Assembly (NCBI RefSeq): GCF_003074135.1
Contig: NZ_PPDK01000003.1
Location: 124,001-188,000, forward strand
From: Euzebya tangerina
GTDB taxonomy: Bacteria > Actinomycetota > Nitriliruptoria > Euzebyales > Euzebyaceae
DNA length: 64,000 nt
Direction: 5' to 3'
In this document: piece by piece, positions 7,897 to 17,514 of the stretch
Layout of the letters: the number at the start of each line of letters is the position of its first letter
How positions within the stretch are numbered: the stretch's first letter is position 1
Position numbers and translations under genes: made by a program
The notes under the pieces: generated by a model
Told to the model about the DNA's origin: nothing
What the model saw: only the letters and a program-made list of their open reading frames with translations
Database searches by the model: none

Positions 7897-9840
7897 ATGC
7901 GACAACTCGCGACCCTGGCAGTCCTCGTCCTTACCGCTCTTCTCGTTCCATCGACCGGAGCGGATGCGACCCACGGCGGCGAGAACGGACCGATCGTGCT
8001 GGACAGCACCGACGTGGGCGGCATCTCGGTCGCCCGGCTGGATGGGACGCTCACCGAGATCGTGGACCAGGAAGCCATCCACCTGGAGGTCTCGCCGGAT
8101 GGTCGGACGGCGCTGTTCGTCGGGACGGAGCCGCCGGACATCCAGCTGATCTCGTTGGCCGGGGGTCCGTCCACCACCGTGCTCCCCCGTGAGCGAGGTG
8201 GGCGCCCCGACGTGTCCTGGTCTCCCGATGGGTCCCGGTTCCTGGTGGCCGACGGTCAGACGGTCACGACCTACGACGCCGACGGGCTCGACCCGGATGT
8301 CGTGTACACCAACTCGATGGCCGGATCAGGCGGGCTGTACGACGCCGCTGTCTGGACCGCCGCGAACGAGATCATCGCGATCAACTCCTTCAGCGGCATC
8401 CGAATCGATCAGCCGACCCGCTCGGTGACGCCACTGAGCTACGACGGTCGGGAGTACCAGGTCGATGACCAGTTCGGCCTGGATTCCTCACCAGACGGTC
8501 AGTTGCTCACGGTCAGCTGTGCGGAGCTGACCGACCCGCCCTCCAGCGGCATCTGCATCTTCGACCGGGACCTGGGGCTGGTCCGATTCATCCCCCCGAC
8601 GATCGTGCCCGGCGCCACACGAGTGATGCAACCGGCCTGGAGCCCGGACGGGACACGACTCGCCTTCATCGCGCTGCTCCCCGATGAGGTTGCCCGGCTC
8701 TACACCGCAGCGGTGGGCGGAACGGATCTCCAACTGGTCGCGGATCTGCCGGCCGACGATCGCTTCCGTGGCAACTTCCCAGGCCTCTCCTCATGGGCGC
8801 CCGTCCCGGATAGCGCTCCGACACCGCTTCCGGAGCCACCGCCCCCACCGACCAACAACACCCTGGAGCCAGGCGGCTTCGACGGTGACCCCACCACGAC
8901 CGAACGGGCCGACTACACCGACCCCATCGGCTACGCAGCAGCCGTGTCACAAGCCCGCTTCGACGCGGGAGCCGCCGACTACGCGGTGGTCTCCCGCGAC
9001 GACGAGTTCGCCGACTCACTGGTCGGCACGGCTCTGACCGGCCAGGGCCCTCTGCTGTACACCGAGACCACCAGCCTGCCCACCATCACGCGTGCCGAGC
9101 TCGATCGCGCGGTGGGCTCCGGCGGCACCGTCTACCTCCTCGGCGGCATCAACGCCATCTCCCAAGCCGTCGAGGACGACCTGGCCCGGACCTTCACCGT
9201 CCAACGGCTCGCCGGCCCCTCACGCATCGAGACCTCCGTCGCCGTCGCCGAGGAGGTCATCGCCCTGACCGGCGACGACGTGAGCGACGTCGCCATCGCC
9301 CGAGCCTTCGGGGTCGAGGGCAACCCCACGGCGGCCTGGGCCGACTCGGTCTCGGTCGGCGCCTGGACCGCGGCCGAGCAGATCCCGACGGTGGTCACCC
9401 AGACCGACGGCGTGCACCCCGCCGTCCAGGCCTTCCTCACCGACACCACACCCGACCGCACCACCCTGCTCGGCGGCACCGCCGCCCTGTCAGCGGAGGT
9501 CGAGGCCGGCGTCCCCAACCCGAGGCGAGTGGCCGGCGACTCCCGCGACTCGACCGCAGCCGCCATCGCCACCGACCTGGTCGGCCAGACCCCCGACGAT
9601 GACGACCGCCAACTGGTCATCATCAACGGCTACCGGCCTGACGGCTGGCTCTTTGGATTACCAGCCGCCGGGCTGGCCGCCGACACCGGCGCCGCCATCG
9701 CCCTCGCCCAAGACCCGCTACCACCGGCGACAGCCACCCTGGCCTGCGACCCCGACACCGTCGACCTCCTCCTCGCCGGCCACCTCTCCATCATCGACCA
9801 AGCCGCCTCCGACTCCCTCGAAGCAACCCCCTCCTGCTGA
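7897..9840 (+). CDS. Secreted beta-propeller and CWB2 cell-wall-binding protein
   Basis: 647-residue exported protein. A signal peptide (about 1-26) precedes a TolB/WD40-like propeller (about 30-300) with repeated SPDG blades (LEVSPDGRTALF, DVSWSPDGSRF, LDSSPDGQLL, AWSPDGTRLAF). A Pro-rich linker leads to about three C-terminal cell-wall-binding-repeat-2 units (about 340-645), with the ADSVSVGAW and TLLGGTAALS patterns, which anchor surface proteins non-covalently. The ATG at 7897 follows AAGGAAGG; a GTG at 7888 overlaps that site. A paralogue of the same design is at 35738-37807. Confidence 0.88.
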   Translation: MRQLATLAVLVLTALLVPSTGADATHGGENGPIVLDSTDVGGISVARLDGTLTEIVDQEAIHLEVSPDGRTALFVGTEPPDIQLISLAGGPSTTVLPRERGGRPDVSWSPDGSRFLVADGQTVTTYDADGLDPDVVYTNSMAGSGGLYDAAVWTAANEIIAINSFSGIRIDQPTRSVTPLSYDGREYQVDDQFGLDSSPDGQLLTVSCAELTDPPSSGICIFDRDLGLVRFIPPTIVPGATRVMQPAWSPDGTRLAFIALLPDEVARLYTAAVGGTDLQLVADLPADDRFRGNFPGLSSWAPVPDSAPTPLPEPPPPPTNNTLEPGGFDGDPTTTERADYTDPIGYAAAVSQARFDAGAADYAVVSRDDEFADSLVGTALTGQGPLLYTETTSLPTITRAELDRAVGSGGTVYLLGGINAISQAVEDDLARTFTVQRLAGPSRIETSVAVAEEVIALTGDDVSDVAIARAFGVEGNPTAAWADSVSVGAWTAAEQIPTVVTQTDGVHPAVQAFLTDTTPDRTTLLGGTAALSAEVEAGVPNPRRVAGDSRDSTAAAIATDLVGQTPDDDDRQLVIINGYRPDGWLFGLPAAGLAADTGAAIALAQDPLPPATATLACDPDTVDLLLAGHLSIIDQAASDSLEATPSC

Positions 9841-9926
9841 CCGCCTTCACCCCACCACCGCCGGCCAGCGAACGCGTCTCCGCGGTCGCACACGGCGGAC
9901 TCTGGTGGCGCGCAGCGTCGGTGTGA

Positions 9927-10895
9927 TCAGTCGTCGACCCTGCGGAGCACGAAGGGGAACTCGTCGTCGGACCCACGCCAGTCCATCAGCCCGAGCAGCG
10001 TGTGGTCGTCGACCCGGCGGAAGACGTCGTGGATCGGCAGCGCGTCGTAGCACATCGTCGCGGTGGACAGCCCCCGGTGGGTGGTCATGCGCAGGCGCGC
10101 GGTCGGTCGGCGGGTGCCGAGGAGCGGCTTGAGCCGCCCAGCCAGGGCGATCAGCGCCGGGTGCTGCGCGACGTCACCGAGCCGTGTGACGAGCGCCAGT
10201 GGGACGAGGCGCGGGTTGATCGACACCAGGCTCTCCTCGCCCTTCTCGAACAGCAGCGGATGGACGACGTCGGCGGACTCGAAGCGCTTGCCGTACCAGC
10301 CGTACGCCTCCAGCAGACCGTCCAGCGGGTGCCCGGTCGGCAGGCCACTCCCCCGCCAGGTGCCGAGCATCTGCTCGATGCGCACCGCGGGCAGGGTGTC
10401 GGCGAAGGTGTGCACGTCGGCCAGCGTGGCACCAGCCTCCAGGTCGCGGAGCCGAGCGGGGGCCGTCAACTCGACGTGCAGCGCAGCGACCCGCTCGGCG
10501 ATGTCGTCACGGATCAGCCGCATCCGCTCGAGGCCCTCGATTCCGTCGTGGGAGGGCTCGATGGTCTCCCAGACGGTGACGGCTGACTCTTCGAGGCCGG
10601 CCCCGGCCAGGGCTGCCCACTGGTCCTCGGACGGCGAGCCGATCAGGACGACCCGCTCGGCGGCGCCAAGCTCGTCCGGGTCGAGACCGCGGGGGCGCTG
10701 GGCGATGACCGGGGCGTTCACCTCCGCCAGCGCCTCGACCGACTGGGCGTTGGGAGGGTCGTCGGGCGGTGCCGGGTGTGTTCCGGCCGAGCTCACCGTC
10801 CAGCCGTCGGCGTGTTGGGCGGCGGCAAGGGCCTGGGCCATGCGGGACTTCCCGCGGTTGGAGCGGCAGAGGAAGACCACATCGGGCTGGCTCAC
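9927..10895 (-). CDS. LMW phosphatase/ArsC-like domain fused to GXWXG-DUF4334
   Basis: 322-residue two-domain protein. Residues 1-145 resemble the low-molecular-weight phosphatase/arsenate reductase family (VVFLCRSNRGKSRMAQ): Cys10 is followed by a P-loop-like stretch, but the usual Arg is Lys16 and the general-acid Asp-Pro appears as Glu113-Pro. Residues about 170-230 form a GXWXG domain (MLGTWRGSG) and about 260-322 a DUF4334 (LLGLMDWRGSDDEFPF). GTG start at 10895, five bases after the ettA stop, so probably one operon. Function unknown. Lys at this position also occurs in some actinobacterial ArsC-like proteins. Confidence 0.78.
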   Translation of the reverse strand: MSQPDVVFLCRSNRGKSRMAQALAAAQHADGWTVSSAGTHPAPPDDPPNAQSVEALAEVNAPVIAQRPRGLDPDELGAAERVVLIGSPSEDQWAALAGAGLEESAVTVWETIEPSHDGIEGLERMRLIRDDIAERVAALHVELTAPARLRDLEAGATLADVHTFADTLPAVRIEQMLGTWRGSGLPTGHPLDGLLEAYGWYGKRFESADVVHPLLFEKGEESLVSINPRLVPLALVTRLGDVAQHPALIALAGRLKPLLGTRRPTARLRMTTHRGLSTATMCYDALPIHDVFRRVDDHTLLGLMDWRGSDDEFPFVLRRVDD

Positions 10896-10900
10896 GGCCG

Positions 10901-12580
10901 CTAGCTCCGGGTCAACGGCTTGTACTTGATCCGATGTGGCCGGTCGGCGTCGGCGCCGGTCCGTCGCTTGTAGTCGGCGAAGTAATCGGAGTAGGTGCCC
11001 GGATACCAGACCACCTGGGAGTTGCCTTCGAACGCCAGCATGTGGGTGGCGACGCGGTCCAGGAACCAGCGATCGTGGGAGATCACGACCGCGCAGCCGG
11101 CGAAGCCGAGCAGGCCTTCCTCCAGCGCGCGGAGCGTGTCCACGTCCAGGTCGTTGGTTGGTTCGTCCAGCAGGAGCATGTTGCAGCCCGTGCGGAGCAG
11201 CTTGGCGAGGTGGATGCGGTTGCGCTCGCCACCGGAGCACTGGCCGACCTTCTTCTGCTGGTCGGCGCCCTTGAAGTTGAACTGACCGCAGTAGGCGCGA
11301 CCGTTGACCTCGCGGCCGCCGATCATCAGCAGGTCGTTGTCATCGGTGATCTCCTGGAACACGGTCTTGTCCGGGTCCAGGGCGTCACGGGACTGGTCGA
11401 CGTACCCGAGGTCGACGGTCTCGCCGACCCGCAACTCCCCCTCGTCAGGCTTGTCCTGGCCCATGATCATCCGGAACAAGGTGGTCTTGCCGGCACCGTT
11501 GGCCCCGACGATCCCGACGATCCCGCCGGGCGGAAGGGAGAAGGTCAGGTCCTCGATGAGCAACTTGTCGCCGAAGCCCTTGTAGACGTTGTCGGCCTCC
11601 ACCACGACGCCACCGAGGCGGCCGGTGTGGGGGATGGTCAGCTCGATGCCGCGATCCTGCGCCGATCCGGCCTTGGCCAGCAGGTCCTCGTAGGCGTTGA
11701 TGCGGGCCTTGGACTTGGCCTGGCGGGCCTTGGGGCTGGCCGAGACCCACTCGAGTTCGGCGGCGAGGGTCTTCTGGCGTCTTGACTCCGTCTTCTCCTC
11801 CTGCCGGAGTCGCTCTTGCTTCTGCTCGAGCCAGCCGGAGTAGTTGCCCTGGAACGGCAGCCCCTTGCCGCGCTCGAGTTCGAGGATCCAGCCGGCGACG
11901 TTGTCCAGGAAGTACCGGTCGTGGGTGATCGAGACGACGGTGCCGGGGTACTCCTGCAGGAAGCGCTCCAGCCAGGCGACGGTCTCGGCATCGAGGTGGT
12001 TCGTGGGCTCGTCGAGCAGCAGCATGTCGGGTTTGGAGAGCAGGAGGCGGCACAGGGCCACCCGGCGCCGCTCGCCACCGGAGAGGGTCGTGACGTCGGC
12101 ATCGCCCGGTGGGACCCGCAGGGCGTCCATGGCGATCTCGACGGTGCGGTCGAGGTCCCAGCCGTCTGCGGCCTCGATGGCGTCCTGGACGACGGCGAAC
12201 CGGTCGTACACCTTGGCCATCTCGTCGTCGGAGAGGTCAGGATCGCCCATCTTGGTCGAGAGCTCGTTGAACTCCTCCAGCAGCGCCACCGTCTCGGTCA
12301 GTCCGTCGCGGCAGTTGCCGAGGACGTCCTTGTCGGGGTCGAGGTGCGGTTCCTGGGGCAGGTAGCCGATGTTGACGCCGTCGGCGGCCCACGCCTCACC
12401 TTCGAACTCGGTGTCGACCCCGGCCATGATGCGCAGCAGGGTCGACTTGCCGGCACCGTTGGGCCCGATGACCCCGATCTTGGCGCCGGGGTAGAACGAC
12501 AACCAGATGTCGGACAGGATCTCCTTGGAGGGGGGCACCAGCTTGGTGAGCCCCTTCATGACGTACACGAACTCAGCCAT
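10901..12580 (-). CDS. ettA: ABC-F ATPase, energy-dependent translational throttle EttA
   Basis: 559-residue soluble ABC-F protein acting at the ribosomal E site. It has two nucleotide-binding domains with Walker [10 protein letters not shown] and GANGAGKTT, signatures LSGGERRR and CSGGERNR, and Walker [12 protein letters not shown] and [12 protein letters not shown] charged interdomain linker (about 245-300) separates them. Start [13 protein letters not shown] and end RIKYKPLTR are characteristic of EttA. The 20-bp repeat array lies immediately upstream; the fusion-protein gene follows with five bases between. Confidence 0.95.
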   Translation of the reverse strand: MAEFVYVMKGLTKLVPPSKEILSDIWLSFYPGAKIGVIGPNGAGKSTLLRIMAGVDTEFEGEAWAADGVNIGYLPQEPHLDPDKDVLGNCRDGLTETVALLEEFNELSTKMGDPDLSDDEMAKVYDRFAVVQDAIEAADGWDLDRTVEIAMDALRVPPGDADVTTLSGGERRRVALCRLLLSKPDMLLLDEPTNHLDAETVAWLERFLQEYPGTVVSITHDRYFLDNVAGWILELERGKGLPFQGNYSGWLEQKQERLRQEEKTESRRQKTLAAELEWVSASPKARQAKSKARINAYEDLLAKAGSAQDRGIELTIPHTGRLGGVVVEADNVYKGFGDKLLIEDLTFSLPPGGIVGIVGANGAGKTTLFRMIMGQDKPDEGELRVGETVDLGYVDQSRDALDPDKTVFQEITDDNDLLMIGGREVNGRAYCGQFNFKGADQQKKVGQCSGGERNRIHLAKLLRTGCNMLLLDEPTNDLDVDTLRALEEGLLGFAGCAVVISHDRWFLDRVATHMLAFEGNSQVVWYPGTYSDYFADYKRRTGADADRPHRIKYKPLTRS

Positions 12581-12632
12581 AGGCCCAGAGGGTACGGAGG
12601 CGGCCGGGGGCTGCAGAGGCGGGCGCGGCGGA

Positions 12633-12812
12633 GGTCAGGTTCCCCACCACACGGTCAGGTTCCCCGCCACACGGTCAGGTTCCCCACCACGAGGTCAGGT
12701 TCCCCACCACGTGGTCAGGTTCCCCACCACGTGGTCAGGTTCCCCGCACTGTGGGGAACCTTGCCTCACCGTGGGGAACCTTGCCTCACTGTGGGGAGCC
12801 TTGCCTCAGACG
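12633..12812. repeat. Array of nine 20-bp repeats with orientation switch
   Basis: Six head-to-tail units of GGTCAGGTTCCCCACCAC plus two variable bases (12633-12752) are followed by three units GGGGAACCTTGCCTCAC plus three bases (12753-12812). The second set carries the reverse complement of the first set's GGTTCCCC core, so the array flips at 12738-12760. The last unit runs into the 3' end of the membrane-protein gene. It lies between that gene and ettA, both on the minus strand. Confidence 0.9.
12738..12760 (-). terminator. Hairpin at repeat inversion point, possible terminator
   Basis: GGTTCCCC (12738-12745) and GGGGAACC (12753-12760) can form an 8-bp stem around a 7-base loop. It lies downstream of the membrane-protein stop and upstream of ettA. 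No T-run follows, so it may end or attenuate transcription, or simply reflect the repeat inversion. Confidence 0.4.
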
Positions 12813-13678
12813 GCGAACACCGCGAAGCCGGTCTGATTGACCAAGCCCAGCAGGCTCGACACCCCCAGCGCGATTGCCGCCCCGAGCACCACCTTGCCCC
12901 CACGTCGTGCGTGCAACGCCATCACCGCGACCAGCCCGAAGGTGGCCACGATCGCCGCCTGTTGCGCCGAGGCGACGAAGTTGGCCCCGCCGAAGAAGAG
13001 CGCGAAGATCTCAAGCGGTCCCAACGCCAAAGTGATCAACGGCGCGTAGACCCACCACCGCTCCCCCGGGCCCTCCTGCGGCATCCGCTGCTCAGCCAGG
13101 AAGAACATGCCGATGAGGCCGGCTGCCGGCAGCACGCTCACCAGCGGACGGTCGGCCAGCAACAGCAGCACCGTCGTCACCCCCGCGGTCCCGACACAGG
13201 CATAGCCCGCCTTGCGGACCAGTTCCGACTGGGGCTCATCGATCACGCGGAAGGCGTACTCACCCCGCCGGACCAGGAAGATCGCGAGGATCGCGAGCGA
13301 CCCCCACTGCACCAGCAGACCGACCCACACCACGATCCTCGTCCCGGTCAGGACCTCACCAACCGGCACACCCACCAGAACCGCAGCAATCGCGTTGCCC
13401 ACGGCGACGAGTCCTCCCAACGTCAACCCGGTAGCCAGGGCGCTCGAGGACCCTCCGAAGAGCCCGCTCCACGACTCCTCGCGATACCGCATCAGATACA
13501 GGGGCATCGCGGCCGTGAGCAGGAACGGCGCCGTGATGATGATCAACCAGTCGATCAGGGTGACGTCGAAGATCACCGGCAGCGCCTGCCGAGCCAGAGC
13601 CAGCAGCGCCGGACCGATCACGTACACCGCTGCGGCCAGGAAGAAATCGCTGCGCGCGTCATCGGCGTTGAGGTACAT
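12806..13678 (-). CDS. Polytopic membrane protein of unknown function
   Basis: 290-residue protein with about eight or nine hydrophobic helices and few charged residues outside short loops. I do not recognise the family. The ATG at 13678 is divergent from the CinA-like gene with 20 bases between starts; a longer in-frame extension would overlap that gene. Its last codons overlap the final unit of the 20-bp repeat array, so the C-terminus (FAVFAV) may have been affected by it. Confidence 0.7.
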   Translation of the reverse strand: MYLNADDARSDFFLAAAVYVIGPALLALARQALPVIFDVTLIDWLIIITAPFLLTAAMPLYLMRYREESWSGLFGGSSSALATGLTLGGLVAVGNAIAAVLVGVPVGEVLTGTRIVVWVGLLVQWGSLAILAIFLVRRGEYAFRVIDEPQSELVRKAGYACVGTAGVTTVLLLLADRPLVSVLPAAGLIGMFFLAEQRMPQEGPGERWWVYAPLITLALGPLEIFALFFGGANFVASAQQAAIVATFGLVAVMALHARRGGKVVLGAAIALGVSSLLGLVNQTGFAVFAV

Positions 13679-13698
13679 GGCACAGGAGGATACGTGCG

Positions 13699-14544
13699 AT
13701 GCTGGTCGATATGACTGCCGCCATCGCCGCCTCAATCATCGTGATCGGCGACGAGATCCTCGGGGGGTTCGTGCAGGACACGAACTCCCACTGGCTGGCC
13801 ACCCGTCTGCAGACGCTGGGTGTCCCGCTGGACCGAGTGCAGACCATCCCCGACACGATGGAGGCCATCGACGAGGGCGTCTCGATGGAGTTGGAGCGCG
13901 GAGGACCCCGTCTGATCATGACCACGGGCGGGATCGGCTCCACGCCCGACGACCTGACGCTGGAGGGTGTTGCCGCCACCATCGGACGGTCGGTCGTGGT
14001 CGACGCCGAGATCGACGGTCGCATCACCGCCGCGCTGGAGTGGACCGCCGAGCAGGGAGCGACCGTCACCCCGGACCACGAGCGGTCGATGCGGCGGATG
14101 GCCCGAGTGCCGGAGGGGGCCTACCTCCTGGCCGGGGCACGCGGCGTGGCGCCCGGTGTCGCCGTCGACCTCGACGGCGGGGTCCGCAAAGGAGGGACGA
14201 CGATCGTGATCCTCCCCGGCATCCCCTCGGAGATGAAGCGGATCTTCGACAGCGGCATCGTGCCGGAACTGCTCGACGGTCTGGGCGTGCCACAACACGT
14301 CGTCGAACTGACCCACGAGTACCCGGAGTCCACGCTCAACCCCCTCTTCGACCGGCTGGTCGAGGAGTACCCGGAGGTGCATCTGGGCTCCTACCCGGGG
14401 CTGCCGTGCATCGTCCGGCTGAAGGGCACCCGCGACCAGGTCGAGGCCGCCGAAGCCGTCACCCGCACCTACCTGGACGAGTTGGATGCCGACCCCGCCA
14501 GCGCCCGACTCCGCAAGGCCTGGGCCGCGCGCTGGACCAGCTGA
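13699..14544 (+). CDS. CinA-like molybdopterin-binding-domain protein
   Basis: 281-residue protein with the MoaB/Mog-like domain of CinA: IVIGDEILGGFVQDTNSHWLA at the start, TTGGIGSTPDD in the middle, and VILPGIPSEMKRIF. It lacks the C-terminal nicotinamide-nucleotide amidase domain of full CinA, so it belongs with the short nucleotide- or molybdopterin-binding members. AGGAGG lies eight bases before the ATG at 13699. PPK2 follows 21 bases downstream, so the two may be co-transcribed. Confidence 0.87.
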   Translation: MLVDMTAAIAASIIVIGDEILGGFVQDTNSHWLATRLQTLGVPLDRVQTIPDTMEAIDEGVSMELERGGPRLIMTTGGIGSTPDDLTLEGVAATIGRSVVVDAEIDGRITAALEWTAEQGATVTPDHERSMRRMARVPEGAYLLAGARGVAPGVAVDLDGGVRKGGTTIVILPGIPSEMKRIFDSGIVPELLDGLGVPQHVVELTHEYPESTLNPLFDRLVEEYPEVHLGSYPGLPCIVRLKGTRDQVEAAEAVTRTYLDELDADPASARLRKAWAARWTS

Positions 14545-14565
14545 CACCGCAACAAGGAGAGCGCC

Positions 14566-15414
14566 ATGACCGCCAGCCACGCAGGACAAGCCTCCGACAA
14601 GGTCTTCGGACCCGAGGCCTACAGCAAGAAGCGAGGCCGGCTGAAGAAGGCGATCTACGAAGATGAGTTGGCGCGCTTGCAGGTCGAGCTGGTCAAGCTG
14701 CAGGAGTGGATCAAGCAGACCGGCGAGCGGGTCGTGGTGATCTTCGAAGGCCGTGACGCAGCCGGCAAGGGCGGGGTCATCAAGCGCATCACCGAGAGCA
14801 CCAACCCTCGCATCGTCCGGGTCGTGGCACTGGGCACGCCCAGCGACCGCGAGAAGACCCAGTGGTTCTTCCAGCGGTACGTGGAGCACCTGCCGGCCGC
14901 CGGGGAGATGGTCCTGTTCGACCGCTCCTGGTACAACCGCGCTGGCGTCGAGCGGGTCATGGGGTTCGCCACGGAGGAGCAGGTCCAGGAGTTCATGCGG
15001 TCGTGCCCGCAGTTCGAACGGATGCTGGTCCGCTCCGGCATCCGGCTGATCAAGTACTGGTTCAGCGTGTCCGACGAGGTCCAGGAGGAGCGGTTCCAGG
15101 ACCGGATCGCCACGCCCACCAAGCGGTGGAAGCTCTCGCCGATGGACATCCAGTCGCGGGCGAAGTGGCAGGAGTACTCCCGCGCCAAGGACGAGATGTT
15201 CGCCCACACCGACATCAAGCAGGCCCCCTGGATGGTCGTGAACGCCGACATCAAACGGCATGCGCGGCTGAACTGCATCAGCCACCTGCTCGACACCATC
15301 CCGTACGAGGACCTGACACCCGATCCCATCGAGCTCCCACCCCGTCCGGAGAACCAGGGCGGGTACGTGCGCCCGCCCATGGACGAGCAGACCTTCGTCC
15401 CCGCCCGCTACTGA
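14566..15414 (+). CDS. Polyphosphate kinase 2 family protein
   Basis: 282-residue PPK2 using polyphosphate to phosphorylate nucleotides (or the reverse). Walker A GRDAAGKGG is at about 62-70, the Walker B/lid region FDRSWYNRAG at about 118-127, and the lid pattern SDREKTQWFFQRY is present. A single PPK2 domain of this length suggests a class I enzyme; direction and NMP/NDP preference cannot be read. AAGGAG precedes the ATG. Confidence 0.93.
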   Translation: MTASHAGQASDKVFGPEAYSKKRGRLKKAIYEDELARLQVELVKLQEWIKQTGERVVVIFEGRDAAGKGGVIKRITESTNPRIVRVVALGTPSDREKTQWFFQRYVEHLPAAGEMVLFDRSWYNRAGVERVMGFATEEQVQEFMRSCPQFERMLVRSGIRLIKYWFSVSDEVQEERFQDRIATPTKRWKLSPMDIQSRAKWQEYSRAKDEMFAHTDIKQAPWMVVNADIKRHARLNCISHLLDTIPYEDLTPDPIELPPRPENQGGYVRPPMDEQTFVPARY

Positions 15415-15474
15415 CCGCCCACCCGACCCCACTCGCGCGAGACCAGGTCGAGGGCGTGGCTACCCTGGGCGGCC

Positions 15475-16383
15475 ATGCCAGCCCAACCCTCCCGTGACCT
15501 GCACGCGATGTTCCTGCACGCTCACCCTGACGACGAGTCGTCCAAGGGTGCGGGGACGATGGCCAAGTACGCCAAGGAGGGGTACCGGGTCTCGGTCGTC
15601 ACCTTCACCGACGGCAGCGCCGGCGAGATCCTCAATCCGGCCCTCCAGGACCAGCCAGAGATCCTCGACAACATGATCGAGGTGCGCCAGGCGGAGTTGG
15701 CCGAGGCGCTGCGGATCATCGGTGTCACCGACCACGTCGACCTGGGCTTCCCCGACTCCGGGTACGTCGAGGAGTTCGCCGGGACGGGGGCTGAGCCCGA
15801 CGCGGAGCTGGAGCAGACCTGCTTCTACAACGTTCCCATGGACGAGGTACTGGCCAAGCTGGTCCCGGTGATCCGCGAGATGCGCCCACAGGTGCTGGTG
15901 ACCTACGACGAGAAGGGTGGGTACCCCCACCCCGATCACATCCGGACCCACACCGCCACGATGGCGGCTTGGCGCGCGGCGGCCGACCCGACCGTCATGC
16001 CGGAGGCCGGCCCGGCCTGGCAGGCGGCGAAGGTCTACTACCAGATGTCGTTCACCTACAAGCGGCTGTCTCTACTCCACGCGGAGTGCGAGCGTCGCGG
16101 GATCGAGACGCCCTTCGGCGAGTGGCTGGAGCGCTGGGACACCGACAAGCCCGAGCCGATCACCACCTCGATCGACGTGCGCGACCACTTGGCGACGCGA
16201 GCACAGGCCTTGCTAGCCCACCGGACCCAGGTCGACCCCGAGGGCCTGTGGTTCTCCATCCCCGACGACCTGGTCCGCGAGATCTACCCCTTCGAGGACT
16301 TCCAGCTGGCCCACACCACCCTCGAGGGCTACGAGCCCGGCGAGGGCGACCTCGAGTCCGACCTCTTCGCCGGCCTGGTGTAG
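15475..16383 (+). CDS. mca: Mycothiol S-conjugate amidase (Mca)
   Basis: 302-residue zinc amidase of the MshB/Mca family, cleaving mycothiol S-conjugates to a mercapturic acid and GlcN-inositol during detoxification. The metal/catalytic motif AHPDDES is at 16-22 and a second zinc-binding region, GGYPHPDH, lies near residue 145. Length and internal block VTFTDGSAGE favour Mca over MshB. Its presence indicates an actinobacterial mycothiol-producing cell. The gene is convergent with the M14-like gene with two bases between them. Confidence 0.92.
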   Translation: MPAQPSRDLHAMFLHAHPDDESSKGAGTMAKYAKEGYRVSVVTFTDGSAGEILNPALQDQPEILDNMIEVRQAELAEALRIIGVTDHVDLGFPDSGYVEEFAGTGAEPDAELEQTCFYNVPMDEVLAKLVPVIREMRPQVLVTYDEKGGYPHPDHIRTHTATMAAWRAAADPTVMPEAGPAWQAAKVYYQMSFTYKRLSLLHAECERRGIETPFGEWLERWDTDKPEPITTSIDVRDHLATRAQALLAHRTQVDPEGLWFSIPDDLVREIYPFEDFQLAHTTLEGYEPGEGDLESDLFAGLV

Positions 16384-16385
16384 CG

Positions 16386-17498
16386 CTACAGCGGCAGCCG
16401 CGGCTCCGGCTCCCCGGCCGTCCCGCCCAGGTCGGCGACGATGTAGAAGAGGCAGTCCCGGCGCGTCTGCTCCGCGCTGCGCGTCATCATCGCCGGAATA
16501 ACGTCGCGCGTCAGCGTGATCGACCCCTCCCCGTCCACTTGCAGGAAGGCCGGGGCGCAGTCAACACCGGTGTCGTCCAGGACGACGAACGGGATGTCCC
16601 CACCAGGCACGGTGATGCCGACTCGGGTCCCGGCGTGCAGGCGGCCGAAGTTGGCCGCGTCCAGCCCCGGTGTGATCGACAGGTCGTGCGCCTCGGACAG
16701 CTCCTGCGCGAACTCGAACGCCACCTCTCGGCGGACCTCCACCCGGAAGCGCACCTCCAGCAGCCGTTGCCCCTCACCCATGGGGCCTGACCAGCCGTCA
16801 CCGGAGGTGTCCGGTGGTCGGAGCTCCTCGGCTTGCATGAACACCTCGATGGCCCTCCGAGCCCACGACACGTGGGCCGCCACCCCCGCGCGACCGCACT
16901 CCACGGCGACCGCTGGACAGACGCCCTCCAGGGCCTGCATGAGCGTGTTGTCCTGGGTCCCCCAGATCAGCCCGATCCTGCTGATCAGCGCCGCCAGCGA
17001 CCGGGTCGCCGCTGTCGGATCCGGGATGATGGCGTACATCGGGTTGTCGCCCGTGTTGTTGTGGATGTCGATGGCCCCCTCAAGCGGCTGGGCGGTGATG
17101 ATGTCCAGGACCTGCGCCGCGCAGATGCGCATCCGGGTCGTCGCGGGCTCGATTCCCCAGACGCGGTTGAAGTCCTCCTGGTCATCCAGGAAGCGGTCCC
17201 CGAACCAGCCGTTCTGCGTGGCCGCCCGCACGTTGCCGATGAACAGCCACAGCGGCCGCAGCGACCGCCCGCCGGAACGCAGCCAGTCGAGCAGCGCGCG
17301 GTAGCCCGAGTCCTCGTTGCCGTGGAGCAGCACCGAGATCAACCGGTGCGGTCCAGGCTCGTCCCCCTCCAGGTGCAGCAGAGCCGGACGACCGTCGAGC
17401 ACCTCCAGCACGTCGGTGTCGGTCCGCCCGGCGAGCAGATCTGCGATCGCCTGACGGCCCTCCAGACGATGGAACAGGGCAGGCTTGGACGTGGTCAC
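16386..17498 (-). CDS. M14 metallopeptidase/succinylglutamate desuccinylase-like
   Basis: 370-residue cytoplasmic zinc hydrolase. The metal-binding HGNEDSG (His59, Glu62), second histidine in AIDIHNN (His146) and catalytic Glu200 (AVAVECG) match the aspartoacylase/desuccinylase branch of M14. It should hydrolyse an amide or peptide bond of a small substrate, possibly a glutamate-containing product linked to the preceding ligase gene. The GTG at 17498 is 16 bases after the GCS2 stop, so the two form an operon. The substrate is inferred only from context. Confidence 0.8.
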   Translation of the reverse strand: MTTSKPALFHRLEGRQAIADLLAGRTDTDVLEVLDGRPALLHLEGDEPGPHRLISVLLHGNEDSGYRALLDWLRSGGRSLRPLWLFIGNVRAATQNGWFGDRFLDDQEDFNRVWGIEPATTRMRICAAQVLDIITAQPLEGAIDIHNNTGDNPMYAIIPDPTAATRSLAALISRIGLIWGTQDNTLMQALEGVCPAVAVECGRAGVAAHVSWARRAIEVFMQAEELRPPDTSGDGWSGPMGEGQRLLEVRFRVEVRREVAFEFAQELSEAHDLSITPGLDAANFGRLHAGTRVGITVPGGDIPFVVLDDTGVDCAPAFLQVDGEGSITLTRDVIPAMMTRSAEQTRRDCLFYIVADLGGTAGEPEPRLPL

Positions 17499-17514
17499 GG
17501 GCCAGCGAGCGCCG

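Noticed and set aside
12633-12812. CRISPR array
   Set aside because: Units are contiguous 20-mers without unique spacers, and the orientation flips; no cas genes are present.
12507-12836. Repetitive-protein ORF across the 20-bp repeat array
   Set aside because: Its periodic peptide is a by-product of the DNA repeats; it overlaps ettA's 5' end antisense.
13732-15432. Long minus-strand ORF opposite cinA-like and PPK2 genes
   Set aside because: High GC leaves antisense frames open; the plus-strand products are clear conserved families.
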